Part shown: piece by piece, positions 1-9,462 of the stretch | Numbering within the stretch: position 1 is the stretch's first letter | Layout of the letters: each line of letters starts with the position of its first letter | NCBI GenBank assembly: GCA_944322615.1 | Contig: CALUPH010000004.1 | Location: 62,001-126,000 of the forward strand | Length of the DNA stretch: 64,000 bases | Reading direction: 5' to 3' | DNA from: Candidatus Gastranaerophilales bacterium | GTDB taxonomy: Bacteria > Cyanobacteriota > Vampirovibrionia > Gastranaerophilales > Gastranaerophilaceae | Position numbers and translations under genes: made by a program | Notes under the pieces: model-generated | Told to the model about the DNA's origin: nothing | The model's input: only the letters and a program-made list of their open reading frames with translations | Databases searched by the model: none

Positions 1-343
1 AGATGGCGGTAAAAAATCATCATATTATTCAATTACAAAAAAAGGGCATGAAGTATTTAAGAAATTGTTTTTTAATTCGGCAAGTGAAAATCCTTCTTTA
101 TTTTATACTCAACTTCAAGCTCGTTTTGGAACAATGGGACTTTTAAGTGTTGATGACAGAAAATTATTTTTGTCTGAATTTTCTAAAAAAATAGATATAT
201 ATCAATTTGAGTTGGAAAATAAACTGAAAGACGAATTTTTGGATTTAGATTATTATCAAAGACAGCTTTTAAATAAAACTCTAACAGAATTAAAATCTTT
301 AAGAGAATATATTAAAACATTAAAGGTTGACCATGTCGGCTAA
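1..343 (+). CDS. PadR-like transcriptional regulator, C-terminal part (5' end outside window)
   Basis: The frame is open from the first bases of the window (codons start at base 2) and ends at TAA 341-343. The first visible residues contain KSSYYSITKKGHEVFKKL, which looks like the wing of a PadR-type winged helix (usual form K.YYSLT..G...L). A helical C-terminal region of about 90 residues follows, fitting the dimerisation part of this family. PadR proteins are usually cytoplasmic repressors. The DNA-recognition helix lies outside the window, so the ligand and targets cannot be judged. The 3' end overlaps the start of the DUF512 gene by 11 bases, so the two are probably cotranscribed. Confidence 0.65.
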   Translation, partial: DGGKKSSYYSITKKGHEVFKKLFFNSASENPSLFYTQLQARFGTMGLLSVDDRKLFLSEFSKKIDIYQFELENKLKDEFLDLDYYQRQLLNKTLTELKSLREYIKTLKVDHVG

Positions 344-1622
344 AATTTCATCAGTAGAGAAAGGTTCTATTGCCGAAGAATTAGGAATTATAGAAGGTTC
401 TGAATTACTTAGTGTAAACGGAATAAAACTTCGTGATTATATTGATTATCAATATGCCGTTATGACTGAAGAATTGACTTTTGAAATAAAAAGTCCGGAT
501 GGAAGCATTGAAGAATATGAAATAGAAAAAGATTTTGAAGAAGAACTCGGATTTATCTTTGAATCTGCAATCTTTGATAAAATAAAACCTTGTGCCAATA
601 ATTGTATATTCTGCTTTGTTGATCAACAACCCGATGGCTTGAGGGAGTCACTTTATATAAAAGATGACGATTACAGATTATCTTATCTTCAGGGGACTTA
701 CGTTACTTTAACGAATTTAACAAAAAAAGATAAGGAAAGAATATCTAAACTTCATTTGGGTCCTATTTATGTATCGGTACATACAACTAATCCTGAATTA
801 AGAGCAAAGATGCTTAGGAATAAAAATGCATCAAATATATTAAAGGAACTCGATTTTCTAAAAGAAAATGATATTCCGTTCCATGCACAGATAGTATTAT
901 GTCCTGATTATAACGACGCTGAAGAATTAAAAAGAAGTCTTAATGATTTATGGAAATATAAATCTGTTCTGGGTTCAATTGCAATAGTACCCGTCGGGAT
1001 TACAAAATTCAGAAAAGAAAAAATGAAACAAGTATCTAAAGAAAAGGCAATAGAGACAATCAAAATCGTTGAAGAATTCAATAAAAAAATCAAACGAAAT
1101 ATTGCTTGTGTATCTGATGAATTTTTCTTAATTGCACAAATGCCCTTGCCTGAAAAAAATTATTATAACGGATATTCTCAGTTAGAAGATGGCGTTGGCT
1201 CTTTAAGATGTTTGATTGATGATTTTAACAAAAGAATAAAGAAATCACATAAAAAAGTTAAAGAAAAAAAAGAATATACAGTAGCCTGCTCTGTAAGTGC
1301 TAAGGAGGCTTTTATTTTCTTTGCAGAAGAACTTAATAAAATAGAAAATATCAATTTGCAGGTTTTACAAATAAAAAGTGAATTTTGGGGTAAAGATGTA
1401 AATGTAGCAGGTTTGATAACAGCAAAAGATCTAATAAACCAAATAAAAAATAGAAGCTTCAAAAATGTAATTATTCCGTCCGTTATGTTAAGACCATACA
1501 CAACAGAATTTCTTGACGGATTAAATATAAAAGATGTTGAAAAACAAACAAAAACAAAAATCCATGTAATAAAAGACGTATACAGCGTAAAAGAATTGTT
1601 TAAACTGCTTTTTGATGCTTAG
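333..1622 (+). CDS. DUF512 family protein (PDZ plus radical-SAM-like FeS protein)
   Basis: A 429-residue protein. A PDZ-like N-terminus (KISSVEKGSIAEELGI) is followed by a cysteine cluster C-A-N-N-C-I-F-C (Cx3Cx2C, about residue 88) of radical-SAM type, then the family hallmark FVDQQPDGLRESLYIKDDD. This combination defines the DUF512 proteins, known mainly from Cyanobacteria and Clostridia; their reaction is not established. I chose ATG 333 because AAGG at 323-326 sits six bases upstream. The in-frame TTG at 327 has no comparable site. The gene overlaps the PadR-like gene by 11 bases. Family identity is confident; biochemical function is unknown. Confidence 0.9.
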   Translation: MSAKISSVEKGSIAEELGIIEGSELLSVNGIKLRDYIDYQYAVMTEELTFEIKSPDGSIEEYEIEKDFEEELGFIFESAIFDKIKPCANNCIFCFVDQQPDGLRESLYIKDDDYRLSYLQGTYVTLTNLTKKDKERISKLHLGPIYVSVHTTNPELRAKMLRNKNASNILKELDFLKENDIPFHAQIVLCPDYNDAEELKRSLNDLWKYKSVLGSIAIVPVGITKFRKEKMKQVSKEKAIETIKIVEEFNKKIKRNIACVSDEFFLIAQMPLPEKNYYNGYSQLEDGVGSLRCLIDDFNKRIKKSHKKVKEKKEYTVACSVSAKEAFIFFAEELNKIENINLQVLQIKSEFWGKDVNVAGLITAKDLINQIKNRSFKNVIIPSVMLRPYTTEFLDGLNIKDVEKQTKTKIHVIKDVYSVKELFKLLFDA

Positions 1623-2168
1623 TTAATAGGTAAAACTTTGATATTCTTTACTTCTTTTATCATATATAGAAATATTTAGTTGAGGTTTAGCATCTTTAGG
1701 TATAAGTGTCATTGCATTAACAGATTCTCCTGGTGTGAGTTCACTTGATAAAATTGTATTTGTATATTTTGTGCTCTCTTTTTTGGTTCTTTTATCTTTT
1801 TTATTGCCTACTATTAAAACAATAGGTGTTGCAATAATTCCTACCAGCCATCCTACTCCTAAAGAAAAAACTCCTGCAGGTCCACAAACAGCCCAAAGAA
1901 TACCTACTGATTTTCCTCCTTTTGTTGAAACCGTTGAATAAGCATTATTTCCGTCAATGCCGTTAACAATTTGTGCATTAACAATATTTATTGTACTTTT
2001 TGAGTTATTTGTAATTTTATATGAGTAACCGACGTATTCTTTTTTTAATCTTGATTTTAAAATTTGTTTTTCAGCCTTTACAGTTATATCTTCCTGTTTA
2101 ATAGCAAATACTATATTTTGTGTGCATAATACAGAAAATAAAATCAAAATGGAAATATATTTTTTCAT
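1623..2168 (-). CDS. Exported or membrane-anchored protein of unknown function
   Basis: 181 residues with a clear N-terminal signal peptide (MKKYISILILFSVLCTQ...VFA) and a second hydrophobic Gly/Ala-rich stretch near residues 95-120 (VCGPAGVFSLGVGWLVGIIA). Between them is a mixed alpha/beta segment with no catalytic motif I recognise. A Shine-Dalgarno AAGGAG lies just upstream of the ATG. It is transcribed divergently from a small XRE regulator, and a palindromic operator (2189-2202) sits in its promoter region. It is therefore probably a target of that regulator (inference). Confidence 0.7.
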   Translation of the reverse strand: MKKYISILILFSVLCTQNIVFAIKQEDITVKAEKQILKSRLKKEYVGYSYKITNNSKSTINIVNAQIVNGIDGNNAYSTVSTKGGKSVGILWAVCGPAGVFSLGVGWLVGIIATPIVLIVGNKKDKRTKKESTKYTNTILSSELTPGESVNAMTLIPKDAKPQLNISIYDKRSKEYQSFTY

Positions 2169-2188
2169 TAATAACTCCTTAACTCATT

Positions 2189-2242
2189 TTGCATACGTGC
2201 AAAATATTTTTGGATAATAACATTAAAATTGCATATATGCAA
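2189..2242. promoter_or_regulatory. Paired palindromic operator between divergent genes
   Basis: Two related palindromes, TTGCATACGTGCAA (2189-2202) and TTGCATATATGCAA (2229-2242), lie exactly 40 bp apart. The second is a perfect 14-bp palindrome and contains the ATG (2237) of the XRE gene. The first lies 20 bp upstream of the divergent exported-protein gene. The arrangement fits cooperative binding of two dimers on one DNA face and autorepression. Confidence 0.65.
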
Positions 2243-2458
2243 CAATATGAACTAATACAATTAGGTGAACGAATTAAAGCTCTTCGGCTAAAAAAAGGGT
2301 TGACGATAAGTGCTATGTGTTATAGAAATGCCCTTGAACCTTCTACGATAAGTAGAGTTGAAGCTGGTATTGTTGACGTAAAATATTTGACGCTTGTCAA
2401 AATAGCAAAAGCTTTAGAAGTTAAATTAGAGGAATTATTAAATTTTGATAAATTATAA
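2237..2458 (+). CDS. Small XRE-family HTH regulator
   Basis: 73 residues, essentially one Cro/C1-type helix-turn-helix: LGERIKALRLKKGLTISAMC, then STISRVEAGIVDVKYLTLVKIAKALEV. No ligand or peptidase domain follows. I chose ATG 2237 because the domain begins directly after it. A TTG at 2189 would add 16 residues unlike the family. ATG 2237 lies inside a perfect palindrome and has no good Shine-Dalgarno, which suggests a short leader or leaderless transcript and strong autoregulation. It probably controls itself and the divergent gene 1623-2168. The 3' end overlaps the rnhB 3' end by six bases. Confidence 0.85.
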   Translation: MQQYELIQLGERIKALRLKKGLTISAMCYRNALEPSTISRVEAGIVDVKYLTLVKIAKALEVKLEELLNFDKL

Positions 2459-3091
2459 CAATGAAAGTTGTTCTGATTTTTCAAAATGTTTTTCAAAAAA
2501 CTTTTTACGGTGCCATTTTGTAAGACCATATTTATCAACGGCATCTAAATGTGATTTTGTCATATATCCTTTATTTTCAGCCCATAAATATTGCGGATAT
2601 TCTTTATCTAGTTCTTTCATAAATCTGTCTCGTGAGACTTTTGCTAAAATACTCGCTGCTGCTATTGAAGCTGATTTAAAATCCCCCTTAACAATTGTTT
2701 CTTGATTATAATTAAAATCAGGAATTGTTTTATTCCCGTCAATTAATACCTTAACATTTTCAGAATTAATTTTTTTTATCACTTCACTGCAACATCTTTT
2801 CATTGATAAAAGAGATGTCCTTAAAATATTTAATTTCTCAATTTCTTCAACACTTCCTTGCGCAATGGAATAAACAGAATTTTGTTTTATTACTTCAAAA
2901 AGTTCTTCCCTTACTTTTTCTGATAATTGTTTGGAGTCATTTAATTTTTCCAACCGTTTATCATAAGATATAAAACATACAGCTGCCGCAAAAACAGGAC
3001 CGGCTCCGGGACCTCTTCCCGCTTCATCTGTTCCTATTAAATAATCAAACTCTTGTTTCTTTTCTTTATCAAAATTAAAACGTTTATTCAT
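2453..3091 (-). CDS. rnhB: Ribonuclease HII
   Basis: 212 residues with the type 2 RNase H signature GTDEAGRGPGAGPVFAAAV near residue 20, which supplies the first acidic metal ligands (D, E). LIDGNK and SASIAAASILAKVSRDR follow, matching the other catalytic blocks of RNase HII. It cleaves the RNA strand of RNA-DNA hybrids and nicks at ribonucleotides misincorporated in DNA. Length is normal. It overlaps the 3' end of rbgA by eight bases, a pairing common in Firmicutes and related genomes, and is probably translated coupled to it. Confidence 0.95.
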   Translation of the reverse strand: MNKRFNFDKEKKQEFDYLIGTDEAGRGPGAGPVFAAAVCFISYDKRLEKLNDSKQLSEKVREELFEVIKQNSVYSIAQGSVEEIEKLNILRTSLLSMKRCCSEVIKKINSENVKVLIDGNKTIPDFNYNQETIVKGDFKSASIAAASILAKVSRDRFMKELDKEYPQYLWAENKGYMTKSHLDAVDKYGLTKWHRKKFFEKHFEKSEQLSLL

Positions 3092-3923
3092 TTACATCCA
3101 AAGTAAGTTTACCTAATCTGCCTGTTCTGAAATCATTTAAAATATTTTGTGCACATCTTTTAGTATCAGCCCTGCCGCCTTGAACTATCCAATTCCTTCT
3201 TAATGCTATATTTGCAATATTAACTTCTTCATCCTCTAATTTATAATAGTTTTTAATTAAATCAGGATAAATTTCATTAACATTTTTAATGAAAATTTCT
3301 GCAACAGCTTCAACATCATAAGCATTTTCACCAATGGAATCTACAAATGCTAATTTGTATGCTTTTTGTTGATCTTCTTGTTTTAAGGGGATAATCCCAG
3401 GAGTGTCAAGTAAATCAACCTTTGGATTTATCCTTACCCATTGTTGATCACGCGTAACACCCGCTTTTGCACCTGTCTTTGCCTTTGTTTTTTTTATTAA
3501 TTTGTTTATTATGCTTGATTTTCCTACGTTTGGCATCCCTACAACCATAACTCTGACCGCTCGGGGTAATAATCCCTTTTTTACAAGTGCGATTATCTTT
3601 GGTTGTCCCAACTCAATAACTTTATTTAATATTTTTGATAAATCTTTGTTATCAGATGCACTTGTTGCCAAAACAGGACAGTTTGTTTTTTCTTTTATTG
3701 TTTTTAGCCATTTTTGAGTTTGTTCATTATTTGCTAAATCTGATTTATTCATTAAAATTAATCGAGGCTTATCTCTTAAAAGTTTTTCAATATCAGGATA
3801 AGTAGAACTTTCAGGTATTCTTGCATCTAAAACTTCAATTACAACATCAACAATATTAACTTGTTCTTTTAATTTTTTTTCTGCTTTCGCAATGTGCCCC
3901 GGATACCAATGAATATGTTCCAT
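3084..3923 (-). CDS. rbgA: Ribosome biogenesis GTPase RbgA (YlqF)
   Basis: 279 residues beginning HIHWYPGHIAKAEKKL, the typical YlqF/RbgA start. The GTPase motifs are circularly permuted: G4 NKSD near residue 59 comes first, then the G1 P-loop GMPNVGKSSIINKL near 128, then G3 DTPG near 172. The C-terminal domain contains the family's helical part (RADTKRCAQNILNDFRTGRLGKL). Members assist late 50S subunit assembly. It lies directly upstream of rnhB and downstream of rplS, from which it is separated by a terminator-like hairpin, so it likely has its own promoter. Confidence 0.93.
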   Translation of the reverse strand: MEHIHWYPGHIAKAEKKLKEQVNIVDVVIEVLDARIPESSTYPDIEKLLRDKPRLILMNKSDLANNEQTQKWLKTIKEKTNCPVLATSASDNKDLSKILNKVIELGQPKIIALVKKGLLPRAVRVMVVGMPNVGKSSIINKLIKKTKAKTGAKAGVTRDQQWVRINPKVDLLDTPGIIPLKQEDQQKAYKLAFVDSIGENAYDVEAVAEIFIKNVNEIYPDLIKNYYKLEDEEVNIANIALRRNWIVQGGRADTKRCAQNILNDFRTGRLGKLTLDVNE

Positions 3924-3954
3924 TTTAACCTCTTATTTAATTTATTCTGATAAT

Positions 3955-3998
3955 ATAAAAGCCATACTCAAAGTATAAACAATGACTATGGCTTTTAT
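3955..3998 (-). terminator. Terminator-like hairpin after rplS
   Basis: Perfect 12-bp inverted repeat ATAAAAGCCATA (3955-3966) and TATGGCTTTTAT (3987-3998) with a 20-base loop. On the minus strand the second arm ends in CTTTTAT. It lies 18 bases after the rplS stop, between rplS and rbgA. Confidence 0.6.
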
Positions 3999-4016
3999 GT
4001 TTTCTATATTCCTAAT

Positions 4017-4370
4017 CTATTTTTTTTCGATTTTTTCTCTAATACGAGTTGCTTTACCAGAGCGTTCTCTTAAGTAATACAACTTAGCACGTTTAACATC
4101 ACCGCGTCTTACAACAGTGATTTTTTCTACACGTGGAGAATATACAGGGAAAACACGTTCAACGCCTACGCCTTGAAAAATCTTTCTTACTGTAATAGTT
4201 TTGCCTATTCCACTTCCTCTTTTCTTAAGAATTGTACCTTCAAAAGCCTGTGTTCTTTCTTTGTTTCCTTCTACAATTCTTACAGAAACTCTAACTGTAT
4301 CTCCGGGATTTAATTCCGGTAATTCTTTATCTAAATATTTTTTTCCTAAATTTTCTACTATAGGGTTCAT
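4017..4370 (-). CDS. rplS: 50S ribosomal protein L19
   Basis: 117 residues matching bacterial L19 throughout: [28 protein letters not shown], then [31 protein letters not shown] and the basic tail [19 protein letters not shown]19 sits at the 30S-50S interface. I chose ATG 4370 (MNPIVENL) because AAAGGA lies eight bases upstream and the length then fits the family. An ATG at 4388 would add six residues and has no ribosome-binding site. It is not accompanied here by rpsP, rimM or trmD, its frequent neighbours. Confidence 0.96.
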   Translation of the reverse strand: MNPIVENLGKKYLDKELPELNPGDTVRVSVRIVEGNKERTQAFEGTILKKRGSGIGKTITVRKIFQGVGVERVFPVYSPRVEKITVVRRGDVKRAKLYYLRERSGKATRIREKIEKK

Positions 4371-4569
4371 GACTACATTCCTTTGCATTGTATTTATACG
4401 TTACTATATAATATTTAAAACATGTTTTTTCTTCAAGCACTTTTTTCAATTTTGCAAGAAATTAATTAACAAACTGTTAACAAATATTAATAAATACTTA
4501 CTTGTCATTAAAGTTTTGATTTTTTATCGCCGATAACAAAAACATAAGTTATTGGAGAAAAGGCAAAAA

Positions 4570-5100
4570 ATGGGATTAAATGTGGGTTCATTATATGGTG
4601 CAAATTCTGCCAGACCTATCATTGATAGTCAAGCATTAGCACGTGTTACTGAACAAATCTTAAATCCGAATAATAATCAAACAGTAGATGTTTCTAAATT
4701 AGATTTATCTAAATTTAACAGAGTAAACATTGGTACTGATTTGTATTCCGCAAGAACAAACGGAGAAGTTGCTCTCCAAGCTTCAAAAGCTGCTACTGAT
4801 TTCGGTGTTAATCTAAGTACAACATTCAATGCTAATGTTCAATATTTGAATGCACAAGCTGCACAAAGCTTATTTACTTCTAAAGAGAATAACGGTCAAG
4901 CTGCTTTTACTGTTGAAAACACACAAAAAGCACCTGAAGACCAAATAGTTTTAGCTTCTTCTCAAGTTTCTGAAACAAAAAATATGAATAAAGATAAAAG
5001 AGGCTCTAATCCGTTTTCATTTTACATGCCTGCTGAACAAAAAGCAGAGAAAGAAGAAGCTGATTCAATCTTTACAAATTCTATAAATATTTTTGCCTAA
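4570..5100 (+). CDS. Conserved-looking protein of unknown function
   Basis: 176 residues, Asn/Ala/Ser/Gln-rich, with no signal peptide or membrane segment. It opens MGLNVGSLYGANSARPIIDS and is probably a flexible cytoplasmic or exported protein. The C-terminal third (EQKAEKEEADSIF) is charged. ATG 4570 is preferred because AAAGG lies six bases upstream; a TTG at 4552 is the alternative. It is a single gene closed by a strong terminator at 5125-5153. I do not recognise a family. Composition and a non-cleavable small N-terminus are compatible with a type III export substrate, but nothing proves that. Confidence 0.75.
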   Translation: MGLNVGSLYGANSARPIIDSQALARVTEQILNPNNNQTVDVSKLDLSKFNRVNIGTDLYSARTNGEVALQASKAATDFGVNLSTTFNANVQYLNAQAAQSLFTSKENNGQAAFTVENTQKAPEDQIVLASSQVSETKNMNKDKRGSNPFSFYMPAEQKAEKEEADSIFTNSINIFA

Positions 5101-5124
5101 TATACATTGTTACTTGTTTTTCCG

Positions 5125-5153
5125 AGACGAAACGTTGATTTCGTCTTTTTTTT
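5125..5153 (+). terminator. Rho-independent terminator
   Basis: Stem AGACGAAA / TTTCGTCT (8 bp, six-base loop CGTTGA) followed by a run of T, 25 bases after the stop of the upstream plus-strand gene. Confidence 0.85.
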
Positions 5154-5176
5154 GCAATGAAAATAAATATTAAAAA

Positions 5177-5662
5177 CTATACAGTAAAATCAATACCTAT
5201 ATCTGAAAGTGGTTCCATCCCATCAAAAGAGTTACTTCTAATCGGTATTTCTTTCAATATTGCAGCAAGTGTTTGAGTCATTTTAGATGTTTTTTTAGTT
5301 AGCTTACCATTTGCTATATCATTGGCAGCTTTTATTACAGTTTCTAAATTTTCATCATAAACCATAGATCTGCTTTTTAAATCATAAGATTTATTTGTTT
5401 TAATATGATCTCTTTTCCCAATTTTGAATAATCTGTTTTTAGGATCAATGAACGCTACCATTGCTCTATCTTCACTGTTTTTTGGATCTTTGATAATTAT
5501 TGTATCAATGCCTTGATTGTCAAGTTTTTCCATACAAGCAAGATAATCGATTTGCCTTGCGATAGATTCTGCTAAATAAGATGCAGTTTCACCCATTCCT
5601 GCTTTTTCTACATATAATGCCTTGAAATTTGGTCCGTAGTTTGCGTTGGTGCTTATATTCAT
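5177..5662 (-). CDS. Unknown protein with N-terminal NFKAL motif
   Basis: 161 residues without signal peptide or membrane segment. The N-terminus reads MNISTNANYGPNFKALYVEK. The NFKAL at residues 12-16 resembles the ISFGK/INFNG peptides of three other proteins in this window. The body looks like a compact alpha/beta fold (DTIIIKDPKNSEDRAMVAFIDP, then a helical C-terminus) with no recognised catalytic motif. ATG 5662 is chosen because AGGAG lies six bases upstream; an earlier start at 5677 lacks this. It stands alone between two transcription units. Confidence 0.75.
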   Translation of the reverse strand: MNISTNANYGPNFKALYVEKAGMGETASYLAESIARQIDYLACMEKLDNQGIDTIIIKDPKNSEDRAMVAFIDPKNRLFKIGKRDHIKTNKSYDLKSRSMVYDENLETVIKAANDIANGKLTKKTSKMTQTLAAILKEIPIRSNSFDGMEPLSDIGIDFTV

Positions 5663-5750
5663 TTTTTCTCCTAACATCAGTCTTTTGTTGATATAAAACT
5701 TGAAAATATTTTTTTGAACTAAATGTAAAGAAAAATTTACTCAAAAATTA

Positions 5751-6806
5751 TTATATTTTACATACTTCTCTTAACTGTTCAATTTTTAAATCTTTTGTTC
5801 CAAGTATCTTAGATTTGATATTATTTATTTCTAAATATTCTTTTTCTTTTTGCTGTTTATCATTTTTAATTGAATATAAATTATATAACTTATAGTGGTT
5901 ACATAATGTATAGAAGGAATTTTCACCATAAATATAATTATTAATTATCAGCGATTGTTTTAAAAGCTTTAATGCTTCTTCTAATTTATTTTCTTCAATA
6001 TATATTTCCGCTAAATTTTGTTTGAAATAACTATTTAATTTACTTATTTCTATAATATATTCTGTTTTTAATTTGTTATTATCCGGAATAGGAACAAAAT
6101 CAGGCAAAGATGGAGAATTTAATAATAAATATTCTGCATATTGTTCAGCACGTTTGTATTCTCCTTTTTGTTTATACAATTGAGATAGATTATATATAAT
6201 TTTCCAGCTTATATCATTATTTTTTTCTTTATATTTAGTAATTGCTTGCTCAATAAAAACAGCAGCTTCTTTAATATTTCCCTCTTGCAGTTTCAACCTT
6301 CCTAGCTTATTTAGTTCTATCCAGTCACTAAAAGAATTTTGATTTCTAGCTTCTTGTTTTATTGCAATAGCTTTCTTATAATAACTTTCTGCTTCTTTAA
6401 ATTTGTTAAGTTTTAATTTTATATCACCCAAGTCGGAATATATTTTTGCAAGATTTTCATTATAGTTATCATAAAAAACAGATGTCCTTTTGTTTTCAAA
6501 CTTAGAGATAGGAATGAAATATTCTTCATATATTTTTTCTGATTCATTAAATAATAGTTGATTATTATAAAAATCTATTAACTTTTGAGCTGATAAAATC
6601 ATTAAATATGGTTTTTTGTTGATGGTAAATGTTTGAATATACAAATTATTTTTTAATAATTTTTCAATTTGAACATTATTACCTTGTTGGGAAAATATCT
6701 TAAATAAAAGATTAGTAGCATTTAAACTTATTATATTTATATTAATGATTAATAATATTATTATTGTTACTATGATTGGTATAATTATTTTCTTTTTGTT
6801 ATGCAT
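5751..6806 (-). CDS. Membrane-anchored TPR protein
   Basis: 351 residues. One N-terminal transmembrane helix (KKIIIPIIVTIIILLIININ, about residues 5-27) is followed by at least four tetratricopeptide repeats, for example LGDIKLKLNKFKEAESYYKK near residue 130 and LKLQEGNIKEAAVFIEQA near 175. TPRs are protein-interaction scaffolds, and the topology predicts a periplasmic repeat domain. It lies 20 bases after the membrane protein 6827-7435 on the same strand, so the two may act together. No partner or pathway can be named. Confidence 0.8.
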   Translation of the reverse strand: MHNKKKIIIPIIVTIIILLIININIISLNATNLLFKIFSQQGNNVQIEKLLKNNLYIQTFTINKKPYLMILSAQKLIDFYNNQLLFNESEKIYEEYFIPISKFENKRTSVFYDNYNENLAKIYSDLGDIKLKLNKFKEAESYYKKAIAIKQEARNQNSFSDWIELNKLGRLKLQEGNIKEAAVFIEQAITKYKEKNNDISWKIIYNLSQLYKQKGEYKRAEQYAEYLLLNSPSLPDFVPIPDNNKLKTEYIIEISKLNSYFKQNLAEIYIEENKLEEALKLLKQSLIINNYIYGENSFYTLCNHYKLYNLYSIKNDKQQKEKEYLEINNIKSKILGTKDLKIEQLREVCKI

Positions 6807-6826
6807 AATTACCTTTATTAAAATTC

Positions 6827-7435
6827 TTAACCCAAAGTAACATCAAAAATTTCATCTAAAAATATACATAGTTTTAGAAATTCGTATGTTAAATATGCTA
6901 TTCCTCCATTGTATATTATTATATACACAATTGGATGTATAAATTTAATCATAAATTTTGAGATAAAACTAAAAATAAATATACAAAAAGTTAATGCGAA
7001 AAGAAAATATAATATATGTATTTCCCCGAGCCCTTTTAAAATATCATATAACGCAGGAGGCATTAAAAACCATACTGAACTTGATGTCTTGCTAGGTGTT
7101 ACTAATATATATATTATCTTTACTATTGCAAATATGGTTAGAATTCCATATGAATATAATGTAATTTTACCTAATTCTTCTAAATTATGAGACCTTTTAT
7201 TTAAAAATGTATAAACACTCATTATAAAAAGCAATACAGGTATATATATAAAAAGAAAATATTTCTTTAAAACATAAGTATCATATGCTTGAGGTGATTT
7301 ATAAATCCCTGTTTTATCAACTTGCAAAATATTTATATCTAAAAATATACAAAGAATTGCAAATATTAATATAGTTAGTATTATTGTTATTTCGGGACTT
7401 AAAAAAGTTTTTCTTGTATTATCTTTTACAAGCAT
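6827..7435 (-). CDS. Polytopic membrane protein of unknown function
   Basis: 202 residues with about five hydrophobic segments (near residues 15-35, 55-75, 90-112, 140-162 and 165-190). No transporter or enzyme motif is recognised. It follows sucD by 27 bases on the same strand and precedes the TPR protein by 20 bases, so it could be the tail of the long minus-strand operon or a separate membrane pair with the TPR protein. Base composition is very AT-rich, like its neighbours. Confidence 0.7.
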   Translation of the reverse strand: MLVKDNTRKTFLSPEITIILTILIFAILCIFLDINILQVDKTGIYKSPQAYDTYVLKKYFLFIYIPVLLFIMSVYTFLNKRSHNLEELGKITLYSYGILTIFAIVKIIYILVTPSKTSSSVWFLMPPALYDILKGLGEIHILYFLFALTFCIFIFSFISKFMIKFIHPIVYIIIYNGGIAYLTYEFLKLCIFLDEIFDVTLG

Positions 7436-7462
7436 ATTCTTTCCTTATTTTAATATTAATAT

Positions 7463-8332
7463 TTATTTTAATATATTTTGGATACTAATACCTAAATCTG
7501 CAGGGTTTTTACAAACAGTTACGCCGCTTGAGGTTAGTGCTTCCATTTTACTTGAAGCAGTTCCTTTTCCGCCCGATATTATCGCTCCGGCATGTCCCAT
7601 TCTTTTACCCTCCGGCGCACTTAGACCTGCTATAAAACTTACAACAGGTTTTGTAACGTGATTTTTAATATAATCAGCAGCTTCTTCTTCAGCACTGCCG
7701 CCAATTTCTCCTATCATGCAAATAGCATCAGTTTGTTCATCTTTCTGAAATGCTTCAAGAACATCAATAAAACTTGTACCTATAATCGGGTCACCACCTA
7801 TACCTATACAAGTTGATTGACCAATTCCAAGTTTTGTTAATTGATAGACTGCTTCATATGTTAATGTACCGCTTCTTGATATTACTCCAACATTACCCTT
7901 TCTATGGATTTTTGATGGCATTATACCTACTTTTGCTTCGTCAGGAGATATTATCCCGGGACAATTTGGACCAATCAATCTTGCACCATTCATAGTTACA
8001 GCTTTTTTTGCGTTAATCATATCATATACCGGTATACCTTCCGTAATACATACAATTAACTTTATGCCTGCTTCAGCAGCTTCTATAATAGCATTTGCAG
8101 CAAACCTCGCCGGAACAAAAATCATACTTGTATTGGGATTTACTTCGTTAACAGCCTCTTTTACGGTATTAAATACAGGAACACCAAGAATTTCCGTTCC
8201 GCCTTTTTTCGGAGTTACTCCACCTACTAAATTTGTTCCGTATTCTTGACAGCTTTGGGCATGAAAGGAACCCTCTTTTCCTGTAATACCTTGTACTATC
8301 AACCTTGTATTTTTATTAACAAAAATAGACAT
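7463..8332 (-). CDS. sucD: Succinyl-CoA synthetase, alpha subunit
   Basis: 289 residues, the normal SucD length. It shows the CoA-binding Rossmann start ([17 protein letters not shown]), [23 protein letters not shown] and the phosphohistidine loop [14 protein letters not shown] near residue 246. With SucC it interconverts succinyl-CoA and succinate with nucleotide phosphorylation. In an anaerobe this may serve ATP formation or an incomplete, branched TCA pathway (inference). It overlaps the sucC stop by one base, so the pair is translationally coupled. Confidence 0.96.
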   Translation of the reverse strand: MSIFVNKNTRLIVQGITGKEGSFHAQSCQEYGTNLVGGVTPKKGGTEILGVPVFNTVKEAVNEVNPNTSMIFVPARFAANAIIEAAEAGIKLIVCITEGIPVYDMINAKKAVTMNGARLIGPNCPGIISPDEAKVGIMPSKIHRKGNVGVISRSGTLTYEAVYQLTKLGIGQSTCIGIGGDPIIGTSFIDVLEAFQKDEQTDAICMIGEIGGSAEEEAADYIKNHVTKPVVSFIAGLSAPEGKRMGHAGAIISGGKGTASSKMEALTSSGVTVCKNPADLGISIQNILK

Positions 8333-9462
8333 TATATTCTTTTTATTACCTCTATTGCTTCATTTAAATCATTTACTACTGTGAATTTTAATCCTGAATT
8401 ATTTAATATTTCAGCACCTTGTTCTTTGTTTGTACCTTCCATTCTGACAATTACAGGACATTCTACATTTAGTGTTTTTATTGCATTCTTTACACCTTCT
8501 GCAAGAAAATCACATCTTAAGATTCCGCCAAAAATGTTTATAAAAACAGCTTCTAAATTTTCATCGGATATTAAAAGTTTGAAGGCTTTTTCTATTTTTT
8601 CACTGCTTGCACCACCACCGACATCTAAGAAATTTGCAGCATCTTTTCCTGCAAGTTTAATAACGTCCATTGTTGCCATCGCAAGCCCTGCACCATTTAC
8701 CATGCAGCCTATAGTACCGTCTAATTTAATGTAATTTAATCCGTATTTTTGAGCTTCTAATTCATATGGATTTTCTTCTGCTTCATCTTTTAGCAATAAT
8801 ATATCTTCATGTCTGAATAATGCATTGTCATCAAAATTAATTTTGGCATCTATTGCAATAACTTCTTTTTGTTTTGTTATTACTAAAGGGTTAATTTCAA
8901 CGAGAGAGGCATCTTTTTCGATTGTAAGTCTATATAGCGATTTTACTATATCACATATTTTGTTTGTTATATTTTCGTCTAAACCAAGTTTTGATACGGT
9001 TTCATATGGATTGAAGTTAATATCTATATGTTGAGTATATATTTTATCAGGCATACATTTTGCCACTTCTTCAATATCCATTCCGCCTTCAGATGAAATA
9101 ATAAAAGTAATACATTCATTTTTTCTATCAAAGGTCAAACTTAAATATAATTCCTTATCAATATCAACACCTTGTTCAATCAGAATTTTATTTACTTTTT
9201 TTAGCCCGGCCTGTGTAGATTTTAACTCCATACCTAAAATATTATTAGCAATTACAACTGCTTCATCATATGTTTTTGCAAGTTTAACTCCGCCTGCTTT
9301 TCCTCTTGCGCCTGAATGTACTTGCGCCTTTATTACACAAGGTAAGGATATTTCTTTTATTATATTTTCAATATCTTCACGTTTTTCACACAATAGAGAA
9401 AACGGTACTTTTATTCCATATTCTTTAAATAAATTTTTTGCTTGATATTCGTGTATTTTCAT
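8332..9462 (-). CDS. sucC: Succinyl-CoA synthetase, beta subunit
   Basis: 376 residues with the ATP-grasp start [17 protein letters not shown], the nucleotide-binding segment [20 protein letters not shown], and the C-terminal ligase motifs [15 protein letters not shown] and [10 protein letters not shown]. It is slightly shorter than the roughly 388 residues usual for SucC but all motifs are present. It begins one base away from the stop of the upstream O-antigen ligase gene, so a central-metabolism enzyme is expressed from an envelope operon. Confidence 0.95.
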   Translation of the reverse strand: MKIHEYQAKNLFKEYGIKVPFSLLCEKREDIENIIKEISLPCVIKAQVHSGARGKAGGVKLAKTYDEAVVIANNILGMELKSTQAGLKKVNKILIEQGVDIDKELYLSLTFDRKNECITFIISSEGGMDIEEVAKCMPDKIYTQHIDINFNPYETVSKLGLDENITNKICDIVKSLYRLTIEKDASLVEINPLVITKQKEVIAIDAKINFDDNALFRHEDILLLKDEAEENPYELEAQKYGLNYIKLDGTIGCMVNGAGLAMATMDVIKLAGKDAANFLDVGGGASSEKIEKAFKLLISDENLEAVFINIFGGILRCDFLAEGVKNAIKTLNVECPVIVRMEGTNKEQGAEILNNSGLKFTVVNDLNEAIEVIKRI

